This document shows positions 1-9,396 of a stretch of 64,000 bases of DNA, one piece after another. Both the position numbers and the translations under genes were made by a program. The notes under the pieces were generated by a model, which worked only from the letters and a program-made list of their open reading frames with translations, did no database searches and was not told the origin of the DNA. This stretch comes from Erwinia sp. E602 (GTDB lineage Bacteria; Pseudomonadota; Gammaproteobacteria; Enterobacterales; Enterobacteriaceae), in the NCBI RefSeq assembly GCF_018141005.1, contig NZ_CP046582.1, positions 3,534,001 to 3,598,000 of the forward strand, given 5' to 3'. Positions within the stretch are counted from its first letter, which is position 1. Each line of letters opens with the position of its first letter.

Positions 1-1243
1 GTGCGCGGGCAAAGAAGTTCTCATCGCCAAAGTTACCGGATTTCAACGCCAGCGACAGCGGGCGTTCGGTGGCACGCACCCACGGCACCCCGGGGGAGAT
101 GGTCGGCCCAATATGGAACGCCTCCACCCCCAGCGTCTGTGCCACCACGCCGGACGTTTCACCGCCGGCAACGATAAAGCGCTGCCAGCCACGCTGCTGC
201 AGCTCACGCACCACGCGGGCAAACAGCTGCTCCACCGCCTCGCTGCTGGCTTCAGCGCCATACTGCTGCTGAATGCGCTGTAACAGCGCCGGCTCGGCGG
301 TGGCATACAGCAGCGGCGCCAGCGGGTCCTGCTGATGCGCGGCCACCCAGTCGCACAGCTCAATGACGTAAGCGTCGCCCCCGGTAATAGCGCGGGCCAC
401 GTCAATCGCCTGCGCGGCGGCCTGCTGGCGGTAGCACGCCACCTGACGGTTGGTCATCGCCGAGCAGGAGCCGGAGATCGCCACCGTTTTCCCCGCCACC
501 GGCGCGCCGGCGGCCTGCGCCGCCGTGCTGTTATGCTCGTGGCTGGCCCACTGACGGGCAAGGCCAATCGCCAGGCCGGAACCGCCGGTGACCAGCGTCA
601 TCTCGCGCAGCGCCTCCCCCTGAGTCAGCAGATGCTGTTCATTCAGCGCATCCAGCACCACATAGCGCACCCCCTGCCCGGCCAGCGCCGTCAGCGCCTC
701 GCGCACCGCCTCCGCGCCGCGATCGAGGGTCTGCGCGGCGACCAGCCCGGCCTTACCGCTGGCCTGGGCCTCGATCAGCCGCAGCAGGCTGCTGTCGGTC
801 ATCGGGGTCACCGGGTGGTGACGCATGCCGGAGTCCGACAGCAGCTGGTCCATCACAAACAGGTGCCCCTGATACACCGTGCGGCCGTTAACCGGCAGCG
901 CCGGCGAGATCACCGTCAGCGCCTCGCCCAGTTCGGCCAGCAGCGCATCGGTCACCGGGCCGATATTGCCCCGTGCGGTGCTGTCGAAGGTGGAGCAGTA
1001 TTTAAAATAGAAACGCTCGCAGCCCTGCTGCTGCAGCCAGCGCAGCGCCCGCAACGCGTCGGCAACGGCAGTCTCCACCGCGCAGGAGCGCGACTTAAGG
1101 CTGACCACAATTGCCTGCGCTGCGCTGCCGACACCCCTCTCCGGTATGCCATTCACCTGCACGGTCGCCATGCCGTTCTGCACCAGAAAACTGGCGATAT
1201 CGGTCGCGCCGGTAAAATCATCGGCAATCACCCCCAGACGCAT
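1..1243 (-). CDS. otnK: 3-oxo-tetronate kinase OtnK (YgbK family), 3' end cut by window edge
   Basis: Four-carbon acid sugar kinase of the DUF1537 family, which phosphorylates 3-oxo-tetronate in the cytoplasm. The N-terminus carries the family motif GVIADDFTGATDIA (about residues 4-17). A glycine-rich nucleotide-binding segment (VAGGETSGVV) lies near the C-terminus. 414 codons are visible; the family is about 420 residues long, so only a few residues are missing beyond base 1. The ATG overlaps the ltnD stop by one base (TGATG), so the two genes are translationally coupled. In E. coli ygbJ-ygbK have the same order, and OtnK acts on the product of the LtnD dehydrogenase. Family assignment is firm; the exact substrate is inferred from the pairing. 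Confidence 0.9.
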   Translation of the reverse strand, partial: MRLGVIADDFTGATDIASFLVQNGMATVQVNGIPERGVGSAAQAIVVSLKSRSCAVETAVADALRALRWLQQQGCERFYFKYCSTFDSTARGNIGPVTDALLAELGEALTVISPALPVNGRTVYQGHLFVMDQLLSDSGMRHHPVTPMTDSSLLRLIEAQASGKAGLVAAQTLDRGAEAVREALTALAGQGVRYVVLDALNEQHLLTQGEALREMTLVTGGSGLAIGLARQWASHEHNSTAAQAAGAPVAGKTVAISGSCSAMTNRQVACYRQQAAAQAIDVARAITGGDAYVIELCDWVAAHQQDPLAPLLYATAEPALLQRIQQQYGAEASSEAVEQLFARVVRELQQRGWQRFIVAGGETSGVVAQTLGVEAFHIGPTISPGVPWVRATERPLSLALKSGNFGDENFFARA

Positions 1244-2157
1244 CACTGGCCCTCCTGCTTTTCCGGCAGCGTAATGCCGCTGAAGATCTTAATCACCGCG
1301 CTGTCATCCTCACGACCATAGCCGGCGTTGCTGGCGGAGGTGAACATGTTAAAGGCGGTCGAGGCCAGCGGCAGTGGGAAGCGCAGCGCTTTGGCCGTCT
1401 CGGCCACCAGGCCGAGATCCTTCACGAAAATATCCACGGCGGATTTAGGCGAGTAGTCACCGTCCACCACGTGGCGCATGCGGTTTTCAAACATCCATGA
1501 GTTGCCCGCCGCGTTGGTCACCACATCGTACATGGTGTCGAGCGGAATTCCGGCGCGGGCGGCCAGCGCCATCGCTTCGGCACCGGCGGCAATGTGCACC
1601 CCGGCCAGCAACTGATGAATAATCTTTACCGTGGAACCCAGGCCGATCTCGCTGCCGATGCGGTACACCTTGCCGGCCACCGCGTCCAGCACCGGCTGCA
1701 GGCGAGCAAAGGCTTCATCGCTGCCGGAGGCCATTACCGTCATCTCGCCGCTGGCGGCTTTAACCGCACCGCCGGAAACTGGCGCATCCAGCATGATCAG
1801 CTGATGCTCTGCCAGCCGCTGCGCGATCGCCTGCGCATCCCCGGCTGAAATGGTCGACGACACCATTACCGCGCAGCCCGGCTTCAGCTGAGCGGCCAGC
1901 CCGCCCCCGGCAAACAGGATCTGATTCACCTGCGCGGCGTTGACTACCAGCAGCAGCACCGCGTCCAGCTCAGCGGCAAAACCGTCAGCACGGCTCTCCG
2001 CCGCCTGAGCACCGCTGTCGCGCAGGGTCTGCAACGCCTGCGGATTGAGATCCACGCCCCAGGTTTTCAGCCCGGCGCGCAGACAGGACTGCGCCGCCCC
2101 CATGCCCATCGAACCGAGGCCAACCACACAGACCGATAATGATGTTGCGTCAGACAT
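1243..2157 (-). CDS. ltnD: L-threonate dehydrogenase LtnD (YgbJ)
   Basis: NAD-dependent beta-hydroxyacid dehydrogenase, 304 residues, the normal family length. The Rossmann motif VGLGSMG is at residues 12-18. The substrate-binding signature DAPVSGGAVKAASG follows near residue 125, and the catalytic lysine region GSTVKIIHQ near residue 173. It oxidises L-threonate to the 2-oxo acid, which is isomerised and then phosphorylated by OtnK. GGAG stands five bases before the ATG. The gene is transcribed away from the DeoR-type regulator at 2423 across a 265-bp region with candidate operators. The partner isomerase and aldolase genes would lie beyond the left edge. Confidence 0.9.
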   Translation of the reverse strand: MSDATSLSVCVVGLGSMGMGAAQSCLRAGLKTWGVDLNPQALQTLRDSGAQAAESRADGFAAELDAVLLLVVNAAQVNQILFAGGGLAAQLKPGCAVMVSSTISAGDAQAIAQRLAEHQLIMLDAPVSGGAVKAASGEMTVMASGSDEAFARLQPVLDAVAGKVYRIGSEIGLGSTVKIIHQLLAGVHIAAGAEAMALAARAGIPLDTMYDVVTNAAGNSWMFENRMRHVVDGDYSPKSAVDIFVKDLGLVAETAKALRFPLPLASTAFNMFTSASNAGYGREDDSAVIKIFSGITLPEKQEGQ

Positions 2158-2165
2158 AGGTTCTC

Positions 2166-2292
2166 CATGTTAATTTTGGTGATGATTTGTTTTGTTGTGT
2201 GAAGTATAACCGTCGGGAACGGCAGATTTGGTGATGCAACTCACAATAATTAACATGCAGAGGCGTTTAATTCACAGTAATTAACAATGCAG
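2166..2292. promoter_or_regulatory. Candidate YgbI operators and CRP site between ltnD and ygbI
   Basis: Two near-identical direct repeats, CACAATAATTAACATGCAG (2242-2260) and CACAGTAATTAACAATGCAG (2273-2292), are 31 bp apart start to start. A third copy of the core, inverted as CATGTTAATT, is at 2166-2175 next to the ltnD start. A CRP-like site, GGTGA-N6-TCACA, is at 2230-2245 (one mismatch to consensus). The repeats are seen directly. That they bind the DeoR-type regulator is inferred from their position. Confidence 0.45.
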
Positions 2293-2422
2293 GGATGACG
2301 AGAAAAATATAAAAACCAATACTTACAATAAGATAATCAAAACCCGCTCGCAATTTCACAGCCTGCGCGCGGCATAATGTGATAAATTGATAAAAACATC
2401 AGGCTCAGGAGATGAAACCGAG

Positions 2423-3184
2423 ATGATCCCGGTAGAGCGCCATCAACAAATCTTAACGCTGGTTGAACAACGCGGCGTGGTGAGCATTGCCGAACTGACC
2501 GAGCGACTGGGCGTGTCGCATATGACCATCCGTCGTGATTTGCAGAAACTGGAAGAGAATGGCGCGGTGCTGCTGGTCTCCGGCGGCGTGCGTTCCACCG
2601 AGCGGCTGGCCAGCGAGCCCTCACATTTTGATAAAACCAGCCTGTTCAGCGAAGAAAAACGCGCGATTGGTGCGATGGCCGCACGGCACATTCCACGCAA
2701 CAGCTGTATCTACCTTGACGCCGGCACCACCACGCTGGCGCTGGCGCGCGAGCTGGAGCCGCGCGACGACCTGCTGATCGTGACCAATGACTTCGTCATC
2801 GCTAATTTTATTATCGACAACAGCCAGTGCCGGATGATCCACACCGGCGGCACCCTGTATCGGGAAAACCGCTCCTGCGCGGGTGATGCGGCAGCGCAGA
2901 CGCTGCGCGGGCTGTCGGTGGATATCGCCTTTATCTCGGCATCATGCTGGAGCCAGCGCGGTATTTTCACCCCGGACGAAGAGAAAATCGCGGTTAAACG
3001 GGCCGCCTGTGAGGTCAGCGGCAAACGGGTGCTGCTGGCGGACAGTTCCAAATACAATAAGATCGCCTCCTTCCTCGCACTGCCGGTGACCTCTTTCGAC
3101 TGCATCATCACCGACCCGCAGTTACCGGGTCCGGCACGTCAGGAACTGGCGCAGCGCGATCTGGATGTGATCCTTGCCGTGTAG
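2423..3184 (+). CDS. ygbI: DeoR-family transcriptional regulator YgbI
   Basis: DeoR/GlpR-type regulator of 253 residues. The N-terminal winged helix includes VSIAELTERLGVSHMTIRRD (about residues 18-37). The C-terminal sugar-phosphate sensor domain has the usual YLDAGTTTLALA and TGGTLYRE motifs. The ATG at 2423 is preferred over an in-frame TTG at 2387 because AGGAG lies about 10 bases upstream and the homologous N-terminus begins MIPVERHQQI. It is divergent from ltnD-otnK, as in E. coli, and probably represses those genes when the acid sugar is absent. Confidence 0.88.
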   Translation: MIPVERHQQILTLVEQRGVVSIAELTERLGVSHMTIRRDLQKLEENGAVLLVSGGVRSTERLASEPSHFDKTSLFSEEKRAIGAMAARHIPRNSCIYLDAGTTTLALARELEPRDDLLIVTNDFVIANFIIDNSQCRMIHTGGTLYRENRSCAGDAAAQTLRGLSVDIAFISASCWSQRGIFTPDEEKIAVKRAACEVSGKRVLLADSSKYNKIASFLALPVTSFDCIITDPQLPGPARQELAQRDLDVILAV

Positions 3185-3368
3185 CCGGCACACCAGGCCA
3201 GTGGTGCAGCGAAACGGCGATCGCGCTCACACCGCGTGGCGCCAGGCAAAATCGGTTCAGGCGATCAATTTAACGCTATCGATCGATATAACCACTTATT
3301 ATTTATACGGAAATTATGCAATCATTTAGCGGAATCACCGACCGCAAAGTCGCTAATAGTTAACACTT

Positions 3369-3394
3369 GCCCACTCGTGCGTGGGCTTTTTTTT
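3369..3394 (+). terminator. Rho-independent terminator after ygbI
   Basis: GCCCAC (3369-3374) and GTGGGC (3381-3386) form a six-pair stem around a TCGTGC loop, followed directly by eight T. It lies 185 bp after ygbI and just before the end of the convergent membrane-protein gene. Confidence 0.8.
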
Positions 3395-3398
3395 ACCC

Positions 3399-4490
3399 TC
3401 AGGAAACCGGCGGCGTCGGTTCGGCTTCCGTCTCTTCCGGCTGTTCGCTCACCTGCCGCCGCTGGCTGCGCAGGCGCTGGCTGGCCTGAAAAATGGGTGC
3501 GGCGAGAAACAGCAGCACGCTGCCTGACATGCCGCAGATCAGCATACTGACGGCACCGAGCCAGCCCTGTCCGGCACTGACCCCCGCGGCCACCAGCGAT
3601 ACCAGGAAGAAGAACATCAGCGTCATACTGATCGGCCAGAGGTTGGCGATATCCATGTCGCTCAGCGCCATTTTTACCGGTTTAGCCGCCAGCTGCTGCT
3701 GCTGCTGTTCCTCAACCACCCGCTGCATTAAGGTCTGCAGATCGACGCAGGGGGCAACAAAGTCCTCAGCGGGTTGCGGATCGTGCAGCTCTTCAAACAC
3801 CTGGTCAATCGGCGGGAAATGCGCCGGCCAACTGCCGCCGTGTACGCCGTAGGTAGCCAGCGCCGGCAGCGTAATGCGCGGCCACTGCACCGCCTGCAGA
3901 TAACGATCCTGCAGCACCACCCAGCTCTGCCGCGTTTTGCCTTTACTGACGTGATAGAGCTTCAGACGGTCAGCCGGTGGGTAGGCCAGATAGGTGACTC
4001 TGGCCGCAATCAACGGAATATGCCGCTGGCGGCAGTAGGTGACCCGGCTCTGCCCCTGTACGGCCAGCAACACGGCCAGCGCAGAGATGAAATAGTAGGA
4101 GGTGCTGTCGGCCGCGTAAGGCCCGTTCAGGTGCTCATGCAGCTTCTTCTCGCTGTTGCCGTTGAGATGCTCCGGCCACCAGCGCCAGCTGCGGCCGATG
4201 ACCTGCTCAGTCGGCACCTGAAAAACGCCGACGGGTTCCGTTTCGGAAGGCAGGATGGCAAACGGAAAAATCTTGCTGAAAAAGGTCAGTGCATCGTCCG
4301 GGCCGTGCCACTCACCGCTGGCCTCAAGGCCGTGCAGATTGGCGGTCAGATCCCCCCAGCCGGCCTTGCCCAGCAGGTCAATCTGGTATTTGGTGTCCGC
4401 CAGCCGCTTGCCAAGCTGCATAATCTCCTGCGGGATCGCCGACATATCCAGCAACGGCAGGGTCCTGACTTCGCTCTGTTCACTTTCCAT
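3399..4490 (-). CDS. Uncharacterised membrane protein with two C-terminal transmembrane segments
   Basis: About 363 residues, family not recognised. The first 280 or so residues are soluble and rich in tryptophan and proline, with a glutamine run (EEQQQQQ). Two hydrophobic segments follow, from IANLWPISMTLMFFFLVSLV and GWLGAVSMLICGMSGSVLLF, and then a short charged tail. This suggests a large cytoplasmic domain anchored by a C-terminal hairpin. The start at 4490 has a GGTGAG about nine bases upstream; the earlier ATG at 4526 has no visible ribosome site. The gene stands alone and converges on ygbI. The reading frame is certain; no function is proposed. Confidence 0.7.
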   Translation of the reverse strand: MESEQSEVRTLPLLDMSAIPQEIMQLGKRLADTKYQIDLLGKAGWGDLTANLHGLEASGEWHGPDDALTFFSKIFPFAILPSETEPVGVFQVPTEQVIGRSWRWWPEHLNGNSEKKLHEHLNGPYAADSTSYYFISALAVLLAVQGQSRVTYCRQRHIPLIAARVTYLAYPPADRLKLYHVSKGKTRQSWVVLQDRYLQAVQWPRITLPALATYGVHGGSWPAHFPPIDQVFEELHDPQPAEDFVAPCVDLQTLMQRVVEEQQQQQLAAKPVKMALSDMDIANLWPISMTLMFFFLVSLVAAGVSAGQGWLGAVSMLICGMSGSVLLFLAAPIFQASQRLRSQRRQVSEQPEETEAEPTPPVS

Positions 4491-4768
4491 ACTGCTGCTC
4501 ACCCCAAGAATATCGCCCGTAACCATAGAAAATAAGCAGGGGAAACCTGCTAATAAATAAGGAAAATACCGCCGCAGAACGCGTAACGGTAAAGCATCAC
4601 TCCCGGCTGAAACACCGCGGATGCTGTTTATAAAAATTTGGCTTTAGTCAAAAAATCAATAAGAATCAAGGTAATAGTATACGATTGCTTCGGGCGACCT
4701 GGCAACATGCCCGATTAATTATCCCGCAAGCTGCAGGTGGAACAGGGAGGATCGGGGTTTAAGCCTGC

Positions 4769-5395
4769 TCAACGCGAGAACAGCAGCTTCAGCCCGGCAG
4801 CGGTAAAGCACAGCGCCAGTATCCCTTCAATACCACGGCGGCATCTGCGGTAGCCCCGTACCATCACTGGCGTAGAAAACAGCAACGCATAGCCGCTGAA
4901 TACCGCCACACCCAGCAGGGCACAGCCGCCGACGATCGCCGGCAGCACAGAGGTAGCCGCCCCCGGCTGCAGGCCCAGCGACATAATCGCCATCCACACC
5001 ATAATGGCTTTCGGGTTACTCAGGTGCATCATCAAACCACGGCGATAGAGCGCCGCTCCTGAAACAGATACCCTCGCGTCCTGCTGCAGGGCTGGCGAGT
5101 CGCTCCTGGCTGCGCTGCGCGCGGCCTTCACGGCCAGCCACAGCAGATAGAGGCCACCCACCACCTTGATCAGGGTGACCGCTTCCGCCCAGGCCAGCAG
5201 CAGCGTGGAGAGACCGGTGGCGACCAGCAGCGCCCAGCAGAGAGAGCCACTGATCACGCCGGCTGCCAGCAGCAGCGCCGACCTGCGCCCCTGGCTCATT
5301 GCGGTAGCCATAATTGCCATATTGCTCGGCCCCGGGCTGGCGGTACCCAGCAGGTAAGCGCCCCAGACGGGCACAAGCGCTAACAGGGTTTCCAT
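4769..5395 (-). CDS. LysE/RhtB-family amino acid exporter
   Basis: Inner-membrane protein of 208 residues, the usual length for this exporter family. The N-terminus carries the hallmark TASPGPSNMAIMA after the first hydrophobic segment. About six hydrophobic segments follow, along with the conserved HLSNPKAIMVW stretch. AGGAG is seven bases before the ATG. The family exports amino acids such as threonine, homoserine or lysine, but the substrate here cannot be read from the sequence. It is monocistronic. Confidence 0.85.
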   Translation of the reverse strand: METLLALVPVWGAYLLGTASPGPSNMAIMATAMSQGRRSALLLAAGVISGSLCWALLVATGLSTLLLAWAEAVTLIKVVGGLYLLWLAVKAARSAARSDSPALQQDARVSVSGAALYRRGLMMHLSNPKAIMVWMAIMSLGLQPGAATSVLPAIVGGCALLGVAVFSGYALLFSTPVMVRGYRRCRRGIEGILALCFTAAGLKLLFSR

Positions 5396-6168
5396 ACTCT
5401 CTCCTTTGGGTCATAACCCGTAACGTTTTTTCATAAAGGGCTGTTATAGCACAGGCAGATTTCCGGCCGCTACAGCACGCAACGTTGGTTCAGCTTTTGA
5501 TTTCAGACAGCTAACAGGATGATATCCGAACAAATAGTGTAACTAAATATTTCAAAAAGCCTGCTGCAGACGCTTACATCTTTAACATCTTTTTGGCGCA
5601 TCACCTCATCATCCCCTGTCACGTGACATACATCAGGGGTCTGGAATGTATGCGGCACTCGCTTAAGGGCTATTTTTTCCTGCAGATAACATAACCTTCA
5701 CAAATACCTATAAAAACGTCATATTTTGCAAGGTTATTATATCTTTACGTTTATTAAAGCAGACCTTCACGCTTAATTTTGCTATATAAAAACAGGTTGC
5801 CTGGCATCCTGAACGGGCCGGTAGTGTTAGCCTAATCCGGCAGGAGACCTGACCACCGACGCATAAAAAGTTCTTTTCGGACATGGCGTTACATGGATTT
5901 TACATGCGAGTATCATTTCACTAGCCTGGTTTAACATTTCCCACCGTCGATTTAACCTGCCGACGAAACAAAAGCTCAAATTAATCGCTACTGTTATATG
6001 CCAGATCAATATTACTGTTGCTTCTTCTTCATCTGGTTTGATCTTAGGATCGAATTTTCGCTGAAAGCCTGCGCTTAACCGATCGGCCACGGCCGCAAAT
6101 GTGGTCTATCTGTTAATAGTGGGTAAAAAAATAAAAGGCAGCTCTTTTATGTTCGCTCGAGGTAAGCA
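5396..6168. other. Long AT-rich leader region upstream of cioA
   Basis: 773 bp with no convincing gene; an 87-codon minus-strand frame at 5827-6090 looks spurious. The region is much more AT-rich than its neighbours, as expected for promoters of lysE (leftward) and cioAB (rightward). A small hairpin, ATAAAAG/CTTTTAT (6131-6137/6144-6150), sits just before the cioA ribosome site GAGGTAA. No clear FNR or ArcA site was found by eye. Confidence 0.5.
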
Positions 6169-7593
6169 ATGTTCGGATTAGATGCGTTCCATCTGGCAAG
6201 GATACAGTTTGGTTTCACCGTAGCCTTCCACATTCTCTTCCCGGCCATCACCATCGGTCTGGCCAGCTTCCTGGCCGTGCTCGAAGGCCTGTGGCTGAAA
6301 ACCAAAAATGACGTGTACCGCGACCTCTACCATTTCTGGTCGAAAATCTTCGCCGTGAACTTTGGTATGGGCGTGGTATCCGGCCTGGTGATGGCCTATC
6401 AGTTCGGTACCAACTGGGCCGGATTCTCGCAGTTTGCCGGCAGTATCACCGGCCCGCTGTTGACCTATGAGGTGCTGACCGCATTCTTCCTCGAAGCGGG
6501 CTTCCTTGGCGTGATGCTGTTTGGCTGGAACCGCGTCAGTCGTGGCATGCACTTCTTCGCCACCTGCATGGTCGCCCTCGGCACTATCATCTCCACCTTC
6601 TGGATCCTCGCTTCTAACAGCTGGATGCAGACGCCGCAGGGCTATGCGCTGGAAAACGGCATCGTGGTGCCGGCGGACTGGCTGGCGATTATCTTTAACC
6701 CGTCGTTCCCGTACCGCCTGTTGCACATGTCCGTTGCCGCGTTCCTGGTCACCGCCTTCTTCGTCGGCGCCTCGGCCGCCTGGCACCTGCTGCGTCACAA
6801 CGACACCCCGGCAATCCGCAAAATGCTGTCGATGGCGCTGTGGATGGCGCTGATCGTCTCGCCGATTCAGGCGATGATCGGCGATGCCCACGGCCTGAAC
6901 ACCCTTGAACACCAGCCGGCGAAAATTGCCGCGATCGAAGGGCACTGGGAGAACCCGCCGGGTGAAGCGACGCCGCTGATCCTGTTTGGCCTGCCGGATA
7001 TGCAGGAAGAGCGCACCAAATACGCGCTGGAGATCCCGTACCTCGGCAGCCTGATCCTCACCCACAGCCTCGACAAACAGGTGCCGGCGCTGAAAAGCTT
7101 CCCGAAAGAGGACCGCCCGTACTCACCGGTGGTGTTCTGGTCGTTCCGCATTATGGTCGGCCTCGGCATGCTGATGATCCTCACCGGCGTGGTCAGCCTG
7201 TGGATGCGTCATAAAAAGCGCCTCTACACTTCGCGTCCGTTCCTGTGGTTTGTGCTGCTGATGGGGCCTTCCGGCCTGATTGCGCTGGTCGCCGGCTGGA
7301 TCACCACCGAAATCGGCCGTCAGCCGTGGGTGATCTACGGCCTGCTGCGCACCCGCGACGCGGTTTCGCTGCACAGCACGCTGCAGATGGCCATCAGCCT
7401 GGCAGTGTTCTTCGTGGTCTATATCTCGGTGTTCGGCGTCGGTTACACCTATCTTGCGAACCTGATTAAGAAAGGCCCGCAGACCGGTGAAGGCGACGAC
7501 CATGGCGAAGGCGGTCCCGGTACCACGCACACGCCTGCACGCCCGCTGTCGGCCGTGAAGGAAAAATTAACCCCGTCGGATGAGGGAAAATAA
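6169..7593 (+). CDS. cioA: Cytochrome bd-type ubiquinol oxidase subunit I (CioA, short Q-loop)
   Basis: Haem-bearing subunit I of a bd-type terminal oxidase in the inner membrane, which oxidises ubiquinol and reduces oxygen to water. 474 residues, shorter than the about 522 of E. coli CydA, because the Q-loop is short. That is the CioA/cyanide-insensitive subfamily. Haem ligand candidates are His21 (VAFHILFP) and the histidine in RLLHMSVAAF. The signature GWITTEIGRQPWVIYGLLRT is complete. GAGGTAA precedes the ATG. cioB follows after one base. This oxidase could accept electrons released by the quinone-linked dehydrogenases elsewhere in the window. Confidence 0.92.
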   Translation: MFGLDAFHLARIQFGFTVAFHILFPAITIGLASFLAVLEGLWLKTKNDVYRDLYHFWSKIFAVNFGMGVVSGLVMAYQFGTNWAGFSQFAGSITGPLLTYEVLTAFFLEAGFLGVMLFGWNRVSRGMHFFATCMVALGTIISTFWILASNSWMQTPQGYALENGIVVPADWLAIIFNPSFPYRLLHMSVAAFLVTAFFVGASAAWHLLRHNDTPAIRKMLSMALWMALIVSPIQAMIGDAHGLNTLEHQPAKIAAIEGHWENPPGEATPLILFGLPDMQEERTKYALEIPYLGSLILTHSLDKQVPALKSFPKEDRPYSPVVFWSFRIMVGLGMLMILTGVVSLWMRHKKRLYTSRPFLWFVLLMGPSGLIALVAGWITTEIGRQPWVIYGLLRTRDAVSLHSTLQMAISLAVFFVVYISVFGVGYTYLANLIKKGPQTGEGDDHGEGGPGTTHTPARPLSAVKEKLTPSDEGK

Positions 7594-7594
7594 G

Positions 7595-8602
7595 ATGGGC
7601 ATCGATCTCTCTATTATCTGGTTTACCATCATCATCTTCTCGACCCTGATGTACATCATCATGGACGGGTTTGACCTGGGGATCGGCATTCTGTTCCCGT
7701 TTATCAAAGACCCGACCGAGCGCGACATGATGGTGAACACCGTCGCGCCGGTGTGGGATGGCAACGAGACCTGGCTGATCCTCGGTGGCGCTGCGCTGTT
7801 CGGCGCGTTTCCGCTGGCCTATGCGGTGATTACCACCGCGCTGGCCGCACCGCTGACCATTATGCTGATCGGGCTGATTTTCCGCGGCGTGGCCTTTGAG
7901 TTCCGCTTTAAGGCCACCGAAGAGCACCGCCCGTTCTGGGATAAAGCCTTTATCTGGGGTTCGGTAATCGCCACCTTCAGCCAGGGCGTGGTGCTGGGCG
8001 CGGTGATCAACGGTTTTGAAGTGACCAACCGCACCTACAGCGGCCCGTATATGGCGTGGCTGACGCCGTTCTCGCTGTTCTGCGGCGTCGGTCTGGTGCT
8101 GGCTTATGCGCTGCTCGGCAGCACCTGGCTGATCATGAAAACCGAAAATGACCTGCACCGCAAAATGACCGCGCTGACCAAACCGCTGCTGCTGGCGTTG
8201 CTGCTGGTGATTGCCATCGTCAGCATCTGGACGCCGCTGGCCCACGCCGACATTATGGCGCGCTGGTTCACGCTGCCTAACCTGTTCTGGTTCCTGCCGG
8301 TGCCGGTGCTGGTGCTGGTGGTGGCCTGGGGCCTGCTGCGTGCGCTGAAACGCCACGCGCACTACACGCCGTTTCTGCTGACGCTGGCGCTGGTGTTCCT
8401 CGGCTTTACCGGTCTGGGCATCAGCATCTGGCCGAATATCATTCCGCCGTCGATCACCATCTGGCAGGCGGCCTCGCCGCCGCAGAGCCAGGGCTTTATG
8501 CTGGTCGGTGGCCTGCTGATTATTCCGGTGATCCTCGGTTACACCTTCTGGAGCTACTACGTGTTCCGCGGAAAAATTAAGCCGGACGAAGGTTATCACT
8601 GA
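7595..8602 (+). CDS. cioB: Cytochrome bd-type ubiquinol oxidase subunit II (CioB)
   Basis: Subunit II of the oxidase, 335 residues from the ATG at 7595; AGGGAAAATAAG, which includes the cioA stop, is its ribosome site. The N-terminus has the conserved MDGFDLGIGILFPF and the WDGNETWLILGG motif of the CydB/CioB family, and about eight hydrophobic segments follow. No CydX-like small subunit gene can be seen between the stop and the terminator at 8650, which is usual for the Cio branch. Function rests on pairing with cioA. Confidence 0.92.
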   Translation: MGIDLSIIWFTIIIFSTLMYIIMDGFDLGIGILFPFIKDPTERDMMVNTVAPVWDGNETWLILGGAALFGAFPLAYAVITTALAAPLTIMLIGLIFRGVAFEFRFKATEEHRPFWDKAFIWGSVIATFSQGVVLGAVINGFEVTNRTYSGPYMAWLTPFSLFCGVGLVLAYALLGSTWLIMKTENDLHRKMTALTKPLLLALLLVIAIVSIWTPLAHADIMARWFTLPNLFWFLPVPVLVLVVAWGLLRALKRHAHYTPFLLTLALVFLGFTGLGISIWPNIIPPSITIWQAASPPQSQGFMLVGGLLIIPVILGYTFWSYYVFRGKIKPDEGYH

Positions 8603-8649
8603 TTTTCAGGCGATAAGGCTAACCGGCCTGAGCTCCTGAACCTGTTAAA

Positions 8650-8673
8650 GGGCGCACTCTGCGCCCTTTTTTT
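8650..8673 (+). terminator. Terminator of cioAB
   Basis: GGGCGC (8650-8655) and GCGCCC (8661-8666) pair around ACTCT, followed by seven T. Confidence 0.88.
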
Positions 8674-8834
8674 ATCGGCTTACTGAGCGAACCTGACGCC
8701 CGGCGTTAATTACCGCCGCCGGTTACAGAATTATCTGTAAAAACCTTTTTTCGACGCGGTCACGCCCCGTTGCGGCGCAGATGGTCTACGCTTTAGGTTC
8801 TGATTGAGGAAATCATGCCATCTAAGGAGAAAGT

Positions 8835-9089
8835 ATGAGTCTGTTTGATAAAGCGAACGATAAAGCAGAAGAAGCGATCGGCAAAGGTCAGGAAGAACTG
8901 GGCAAAGCCTTCGACTCCCCTGAGCATGAATTCAAGGGCAAAGCGCGCCAGCAGGCCGCACGCGCCTCTTATGCCATCGACGACGCGCTTGACTGCGTGA
9001 AAAGTAAGACTAAAGACTCACCGCTGGTTTCACTGGCAATTGCTGCTGGCGTGGGTTTCCTGGCCGCAAAAATTCTGGGTCGCCGTTAA
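8835..9089 (+). CDS. Small CsbD/ElaB-like protein with C-terminal membrane anchor
   Basis: 84 residues. The first half is charged and lysine/glutamate rich, with repeated AxGK-type segments (KAEEAIGKGQEELGKAF, EFKGKARQQAA) like CsbD-family stress proteins. The last 25 residues (SLAIAAGVGFLAAKILGRR) resemble the glycine-rich tail anchor plus terminal arginines of ElaB/YqjD proteins, which tether ribosome-associated stress proteins to the inner membrane. TAAGGAGAAAGT precedes the ATG. It is monocistronic with its own terminator. The combination is inferred by eye. Confidence 0.72.
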   Translation: MSLFDKANDKAEEAIGKGQEELGKAFDSPEHEFKGKARQQAARASYAIDDALDCVKSKTKDSPLVSLAIAAGVGFLAAKILGRR

Positions 9090-9110
9090 CGTTACCCGGT
9101 TCTGATAACT

Positions 9111-9133
9111 AACGCCCTGCGGGGCGTTTTTTT
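9111..9133 (+). terminator. Terminator of the CsbD/ElaB-like gene
   Basis: AACGCCC (9111-9117) pairs with GGGCGTT (9122-9128) around TGCG, ending in a T run. Confidence 0.88.
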
Positions 9134-9396
9134 ATGCCTGATAATAATTAACCTGCACAGACAAGATTGATACAACTCTTAACAGCTTCCGCTATTTACA
9201 TACCGTTTATTACCTCTTCTTTTCAAATCTGGCACAAAGCCATAATCGGTTTAATTTCCTGCCGTGCTGACATAGCTCCGCTGTTTTTTATGAGCAGCAG
9301 GCAGAGGCTACTTCAGCACACATAAAAAGTTACGCCCATCATTACGCTGAATATTCACGTCAGACGATGGGTAATAACGCTAAAAGGAAATCAGAA

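Noticed and set aside
335..1321. Long plus-strand frame opposite otnK
   Set aside because: Arginine/glutamine-rich shadow of the real minus-strand kinase frame; no family motif.
5827..6090. 87-codon minus-strand frame upstream of cioA
   Set aside because: No ribosome site, unlikely composition, lies in AT-rich promoter DNA.
7466..8599. Long minus-strand frame opposite cioB
   Set aside because: Histidine/glutamine/arginine-rich antisense shadow; the cioB frame has clear family motifs.
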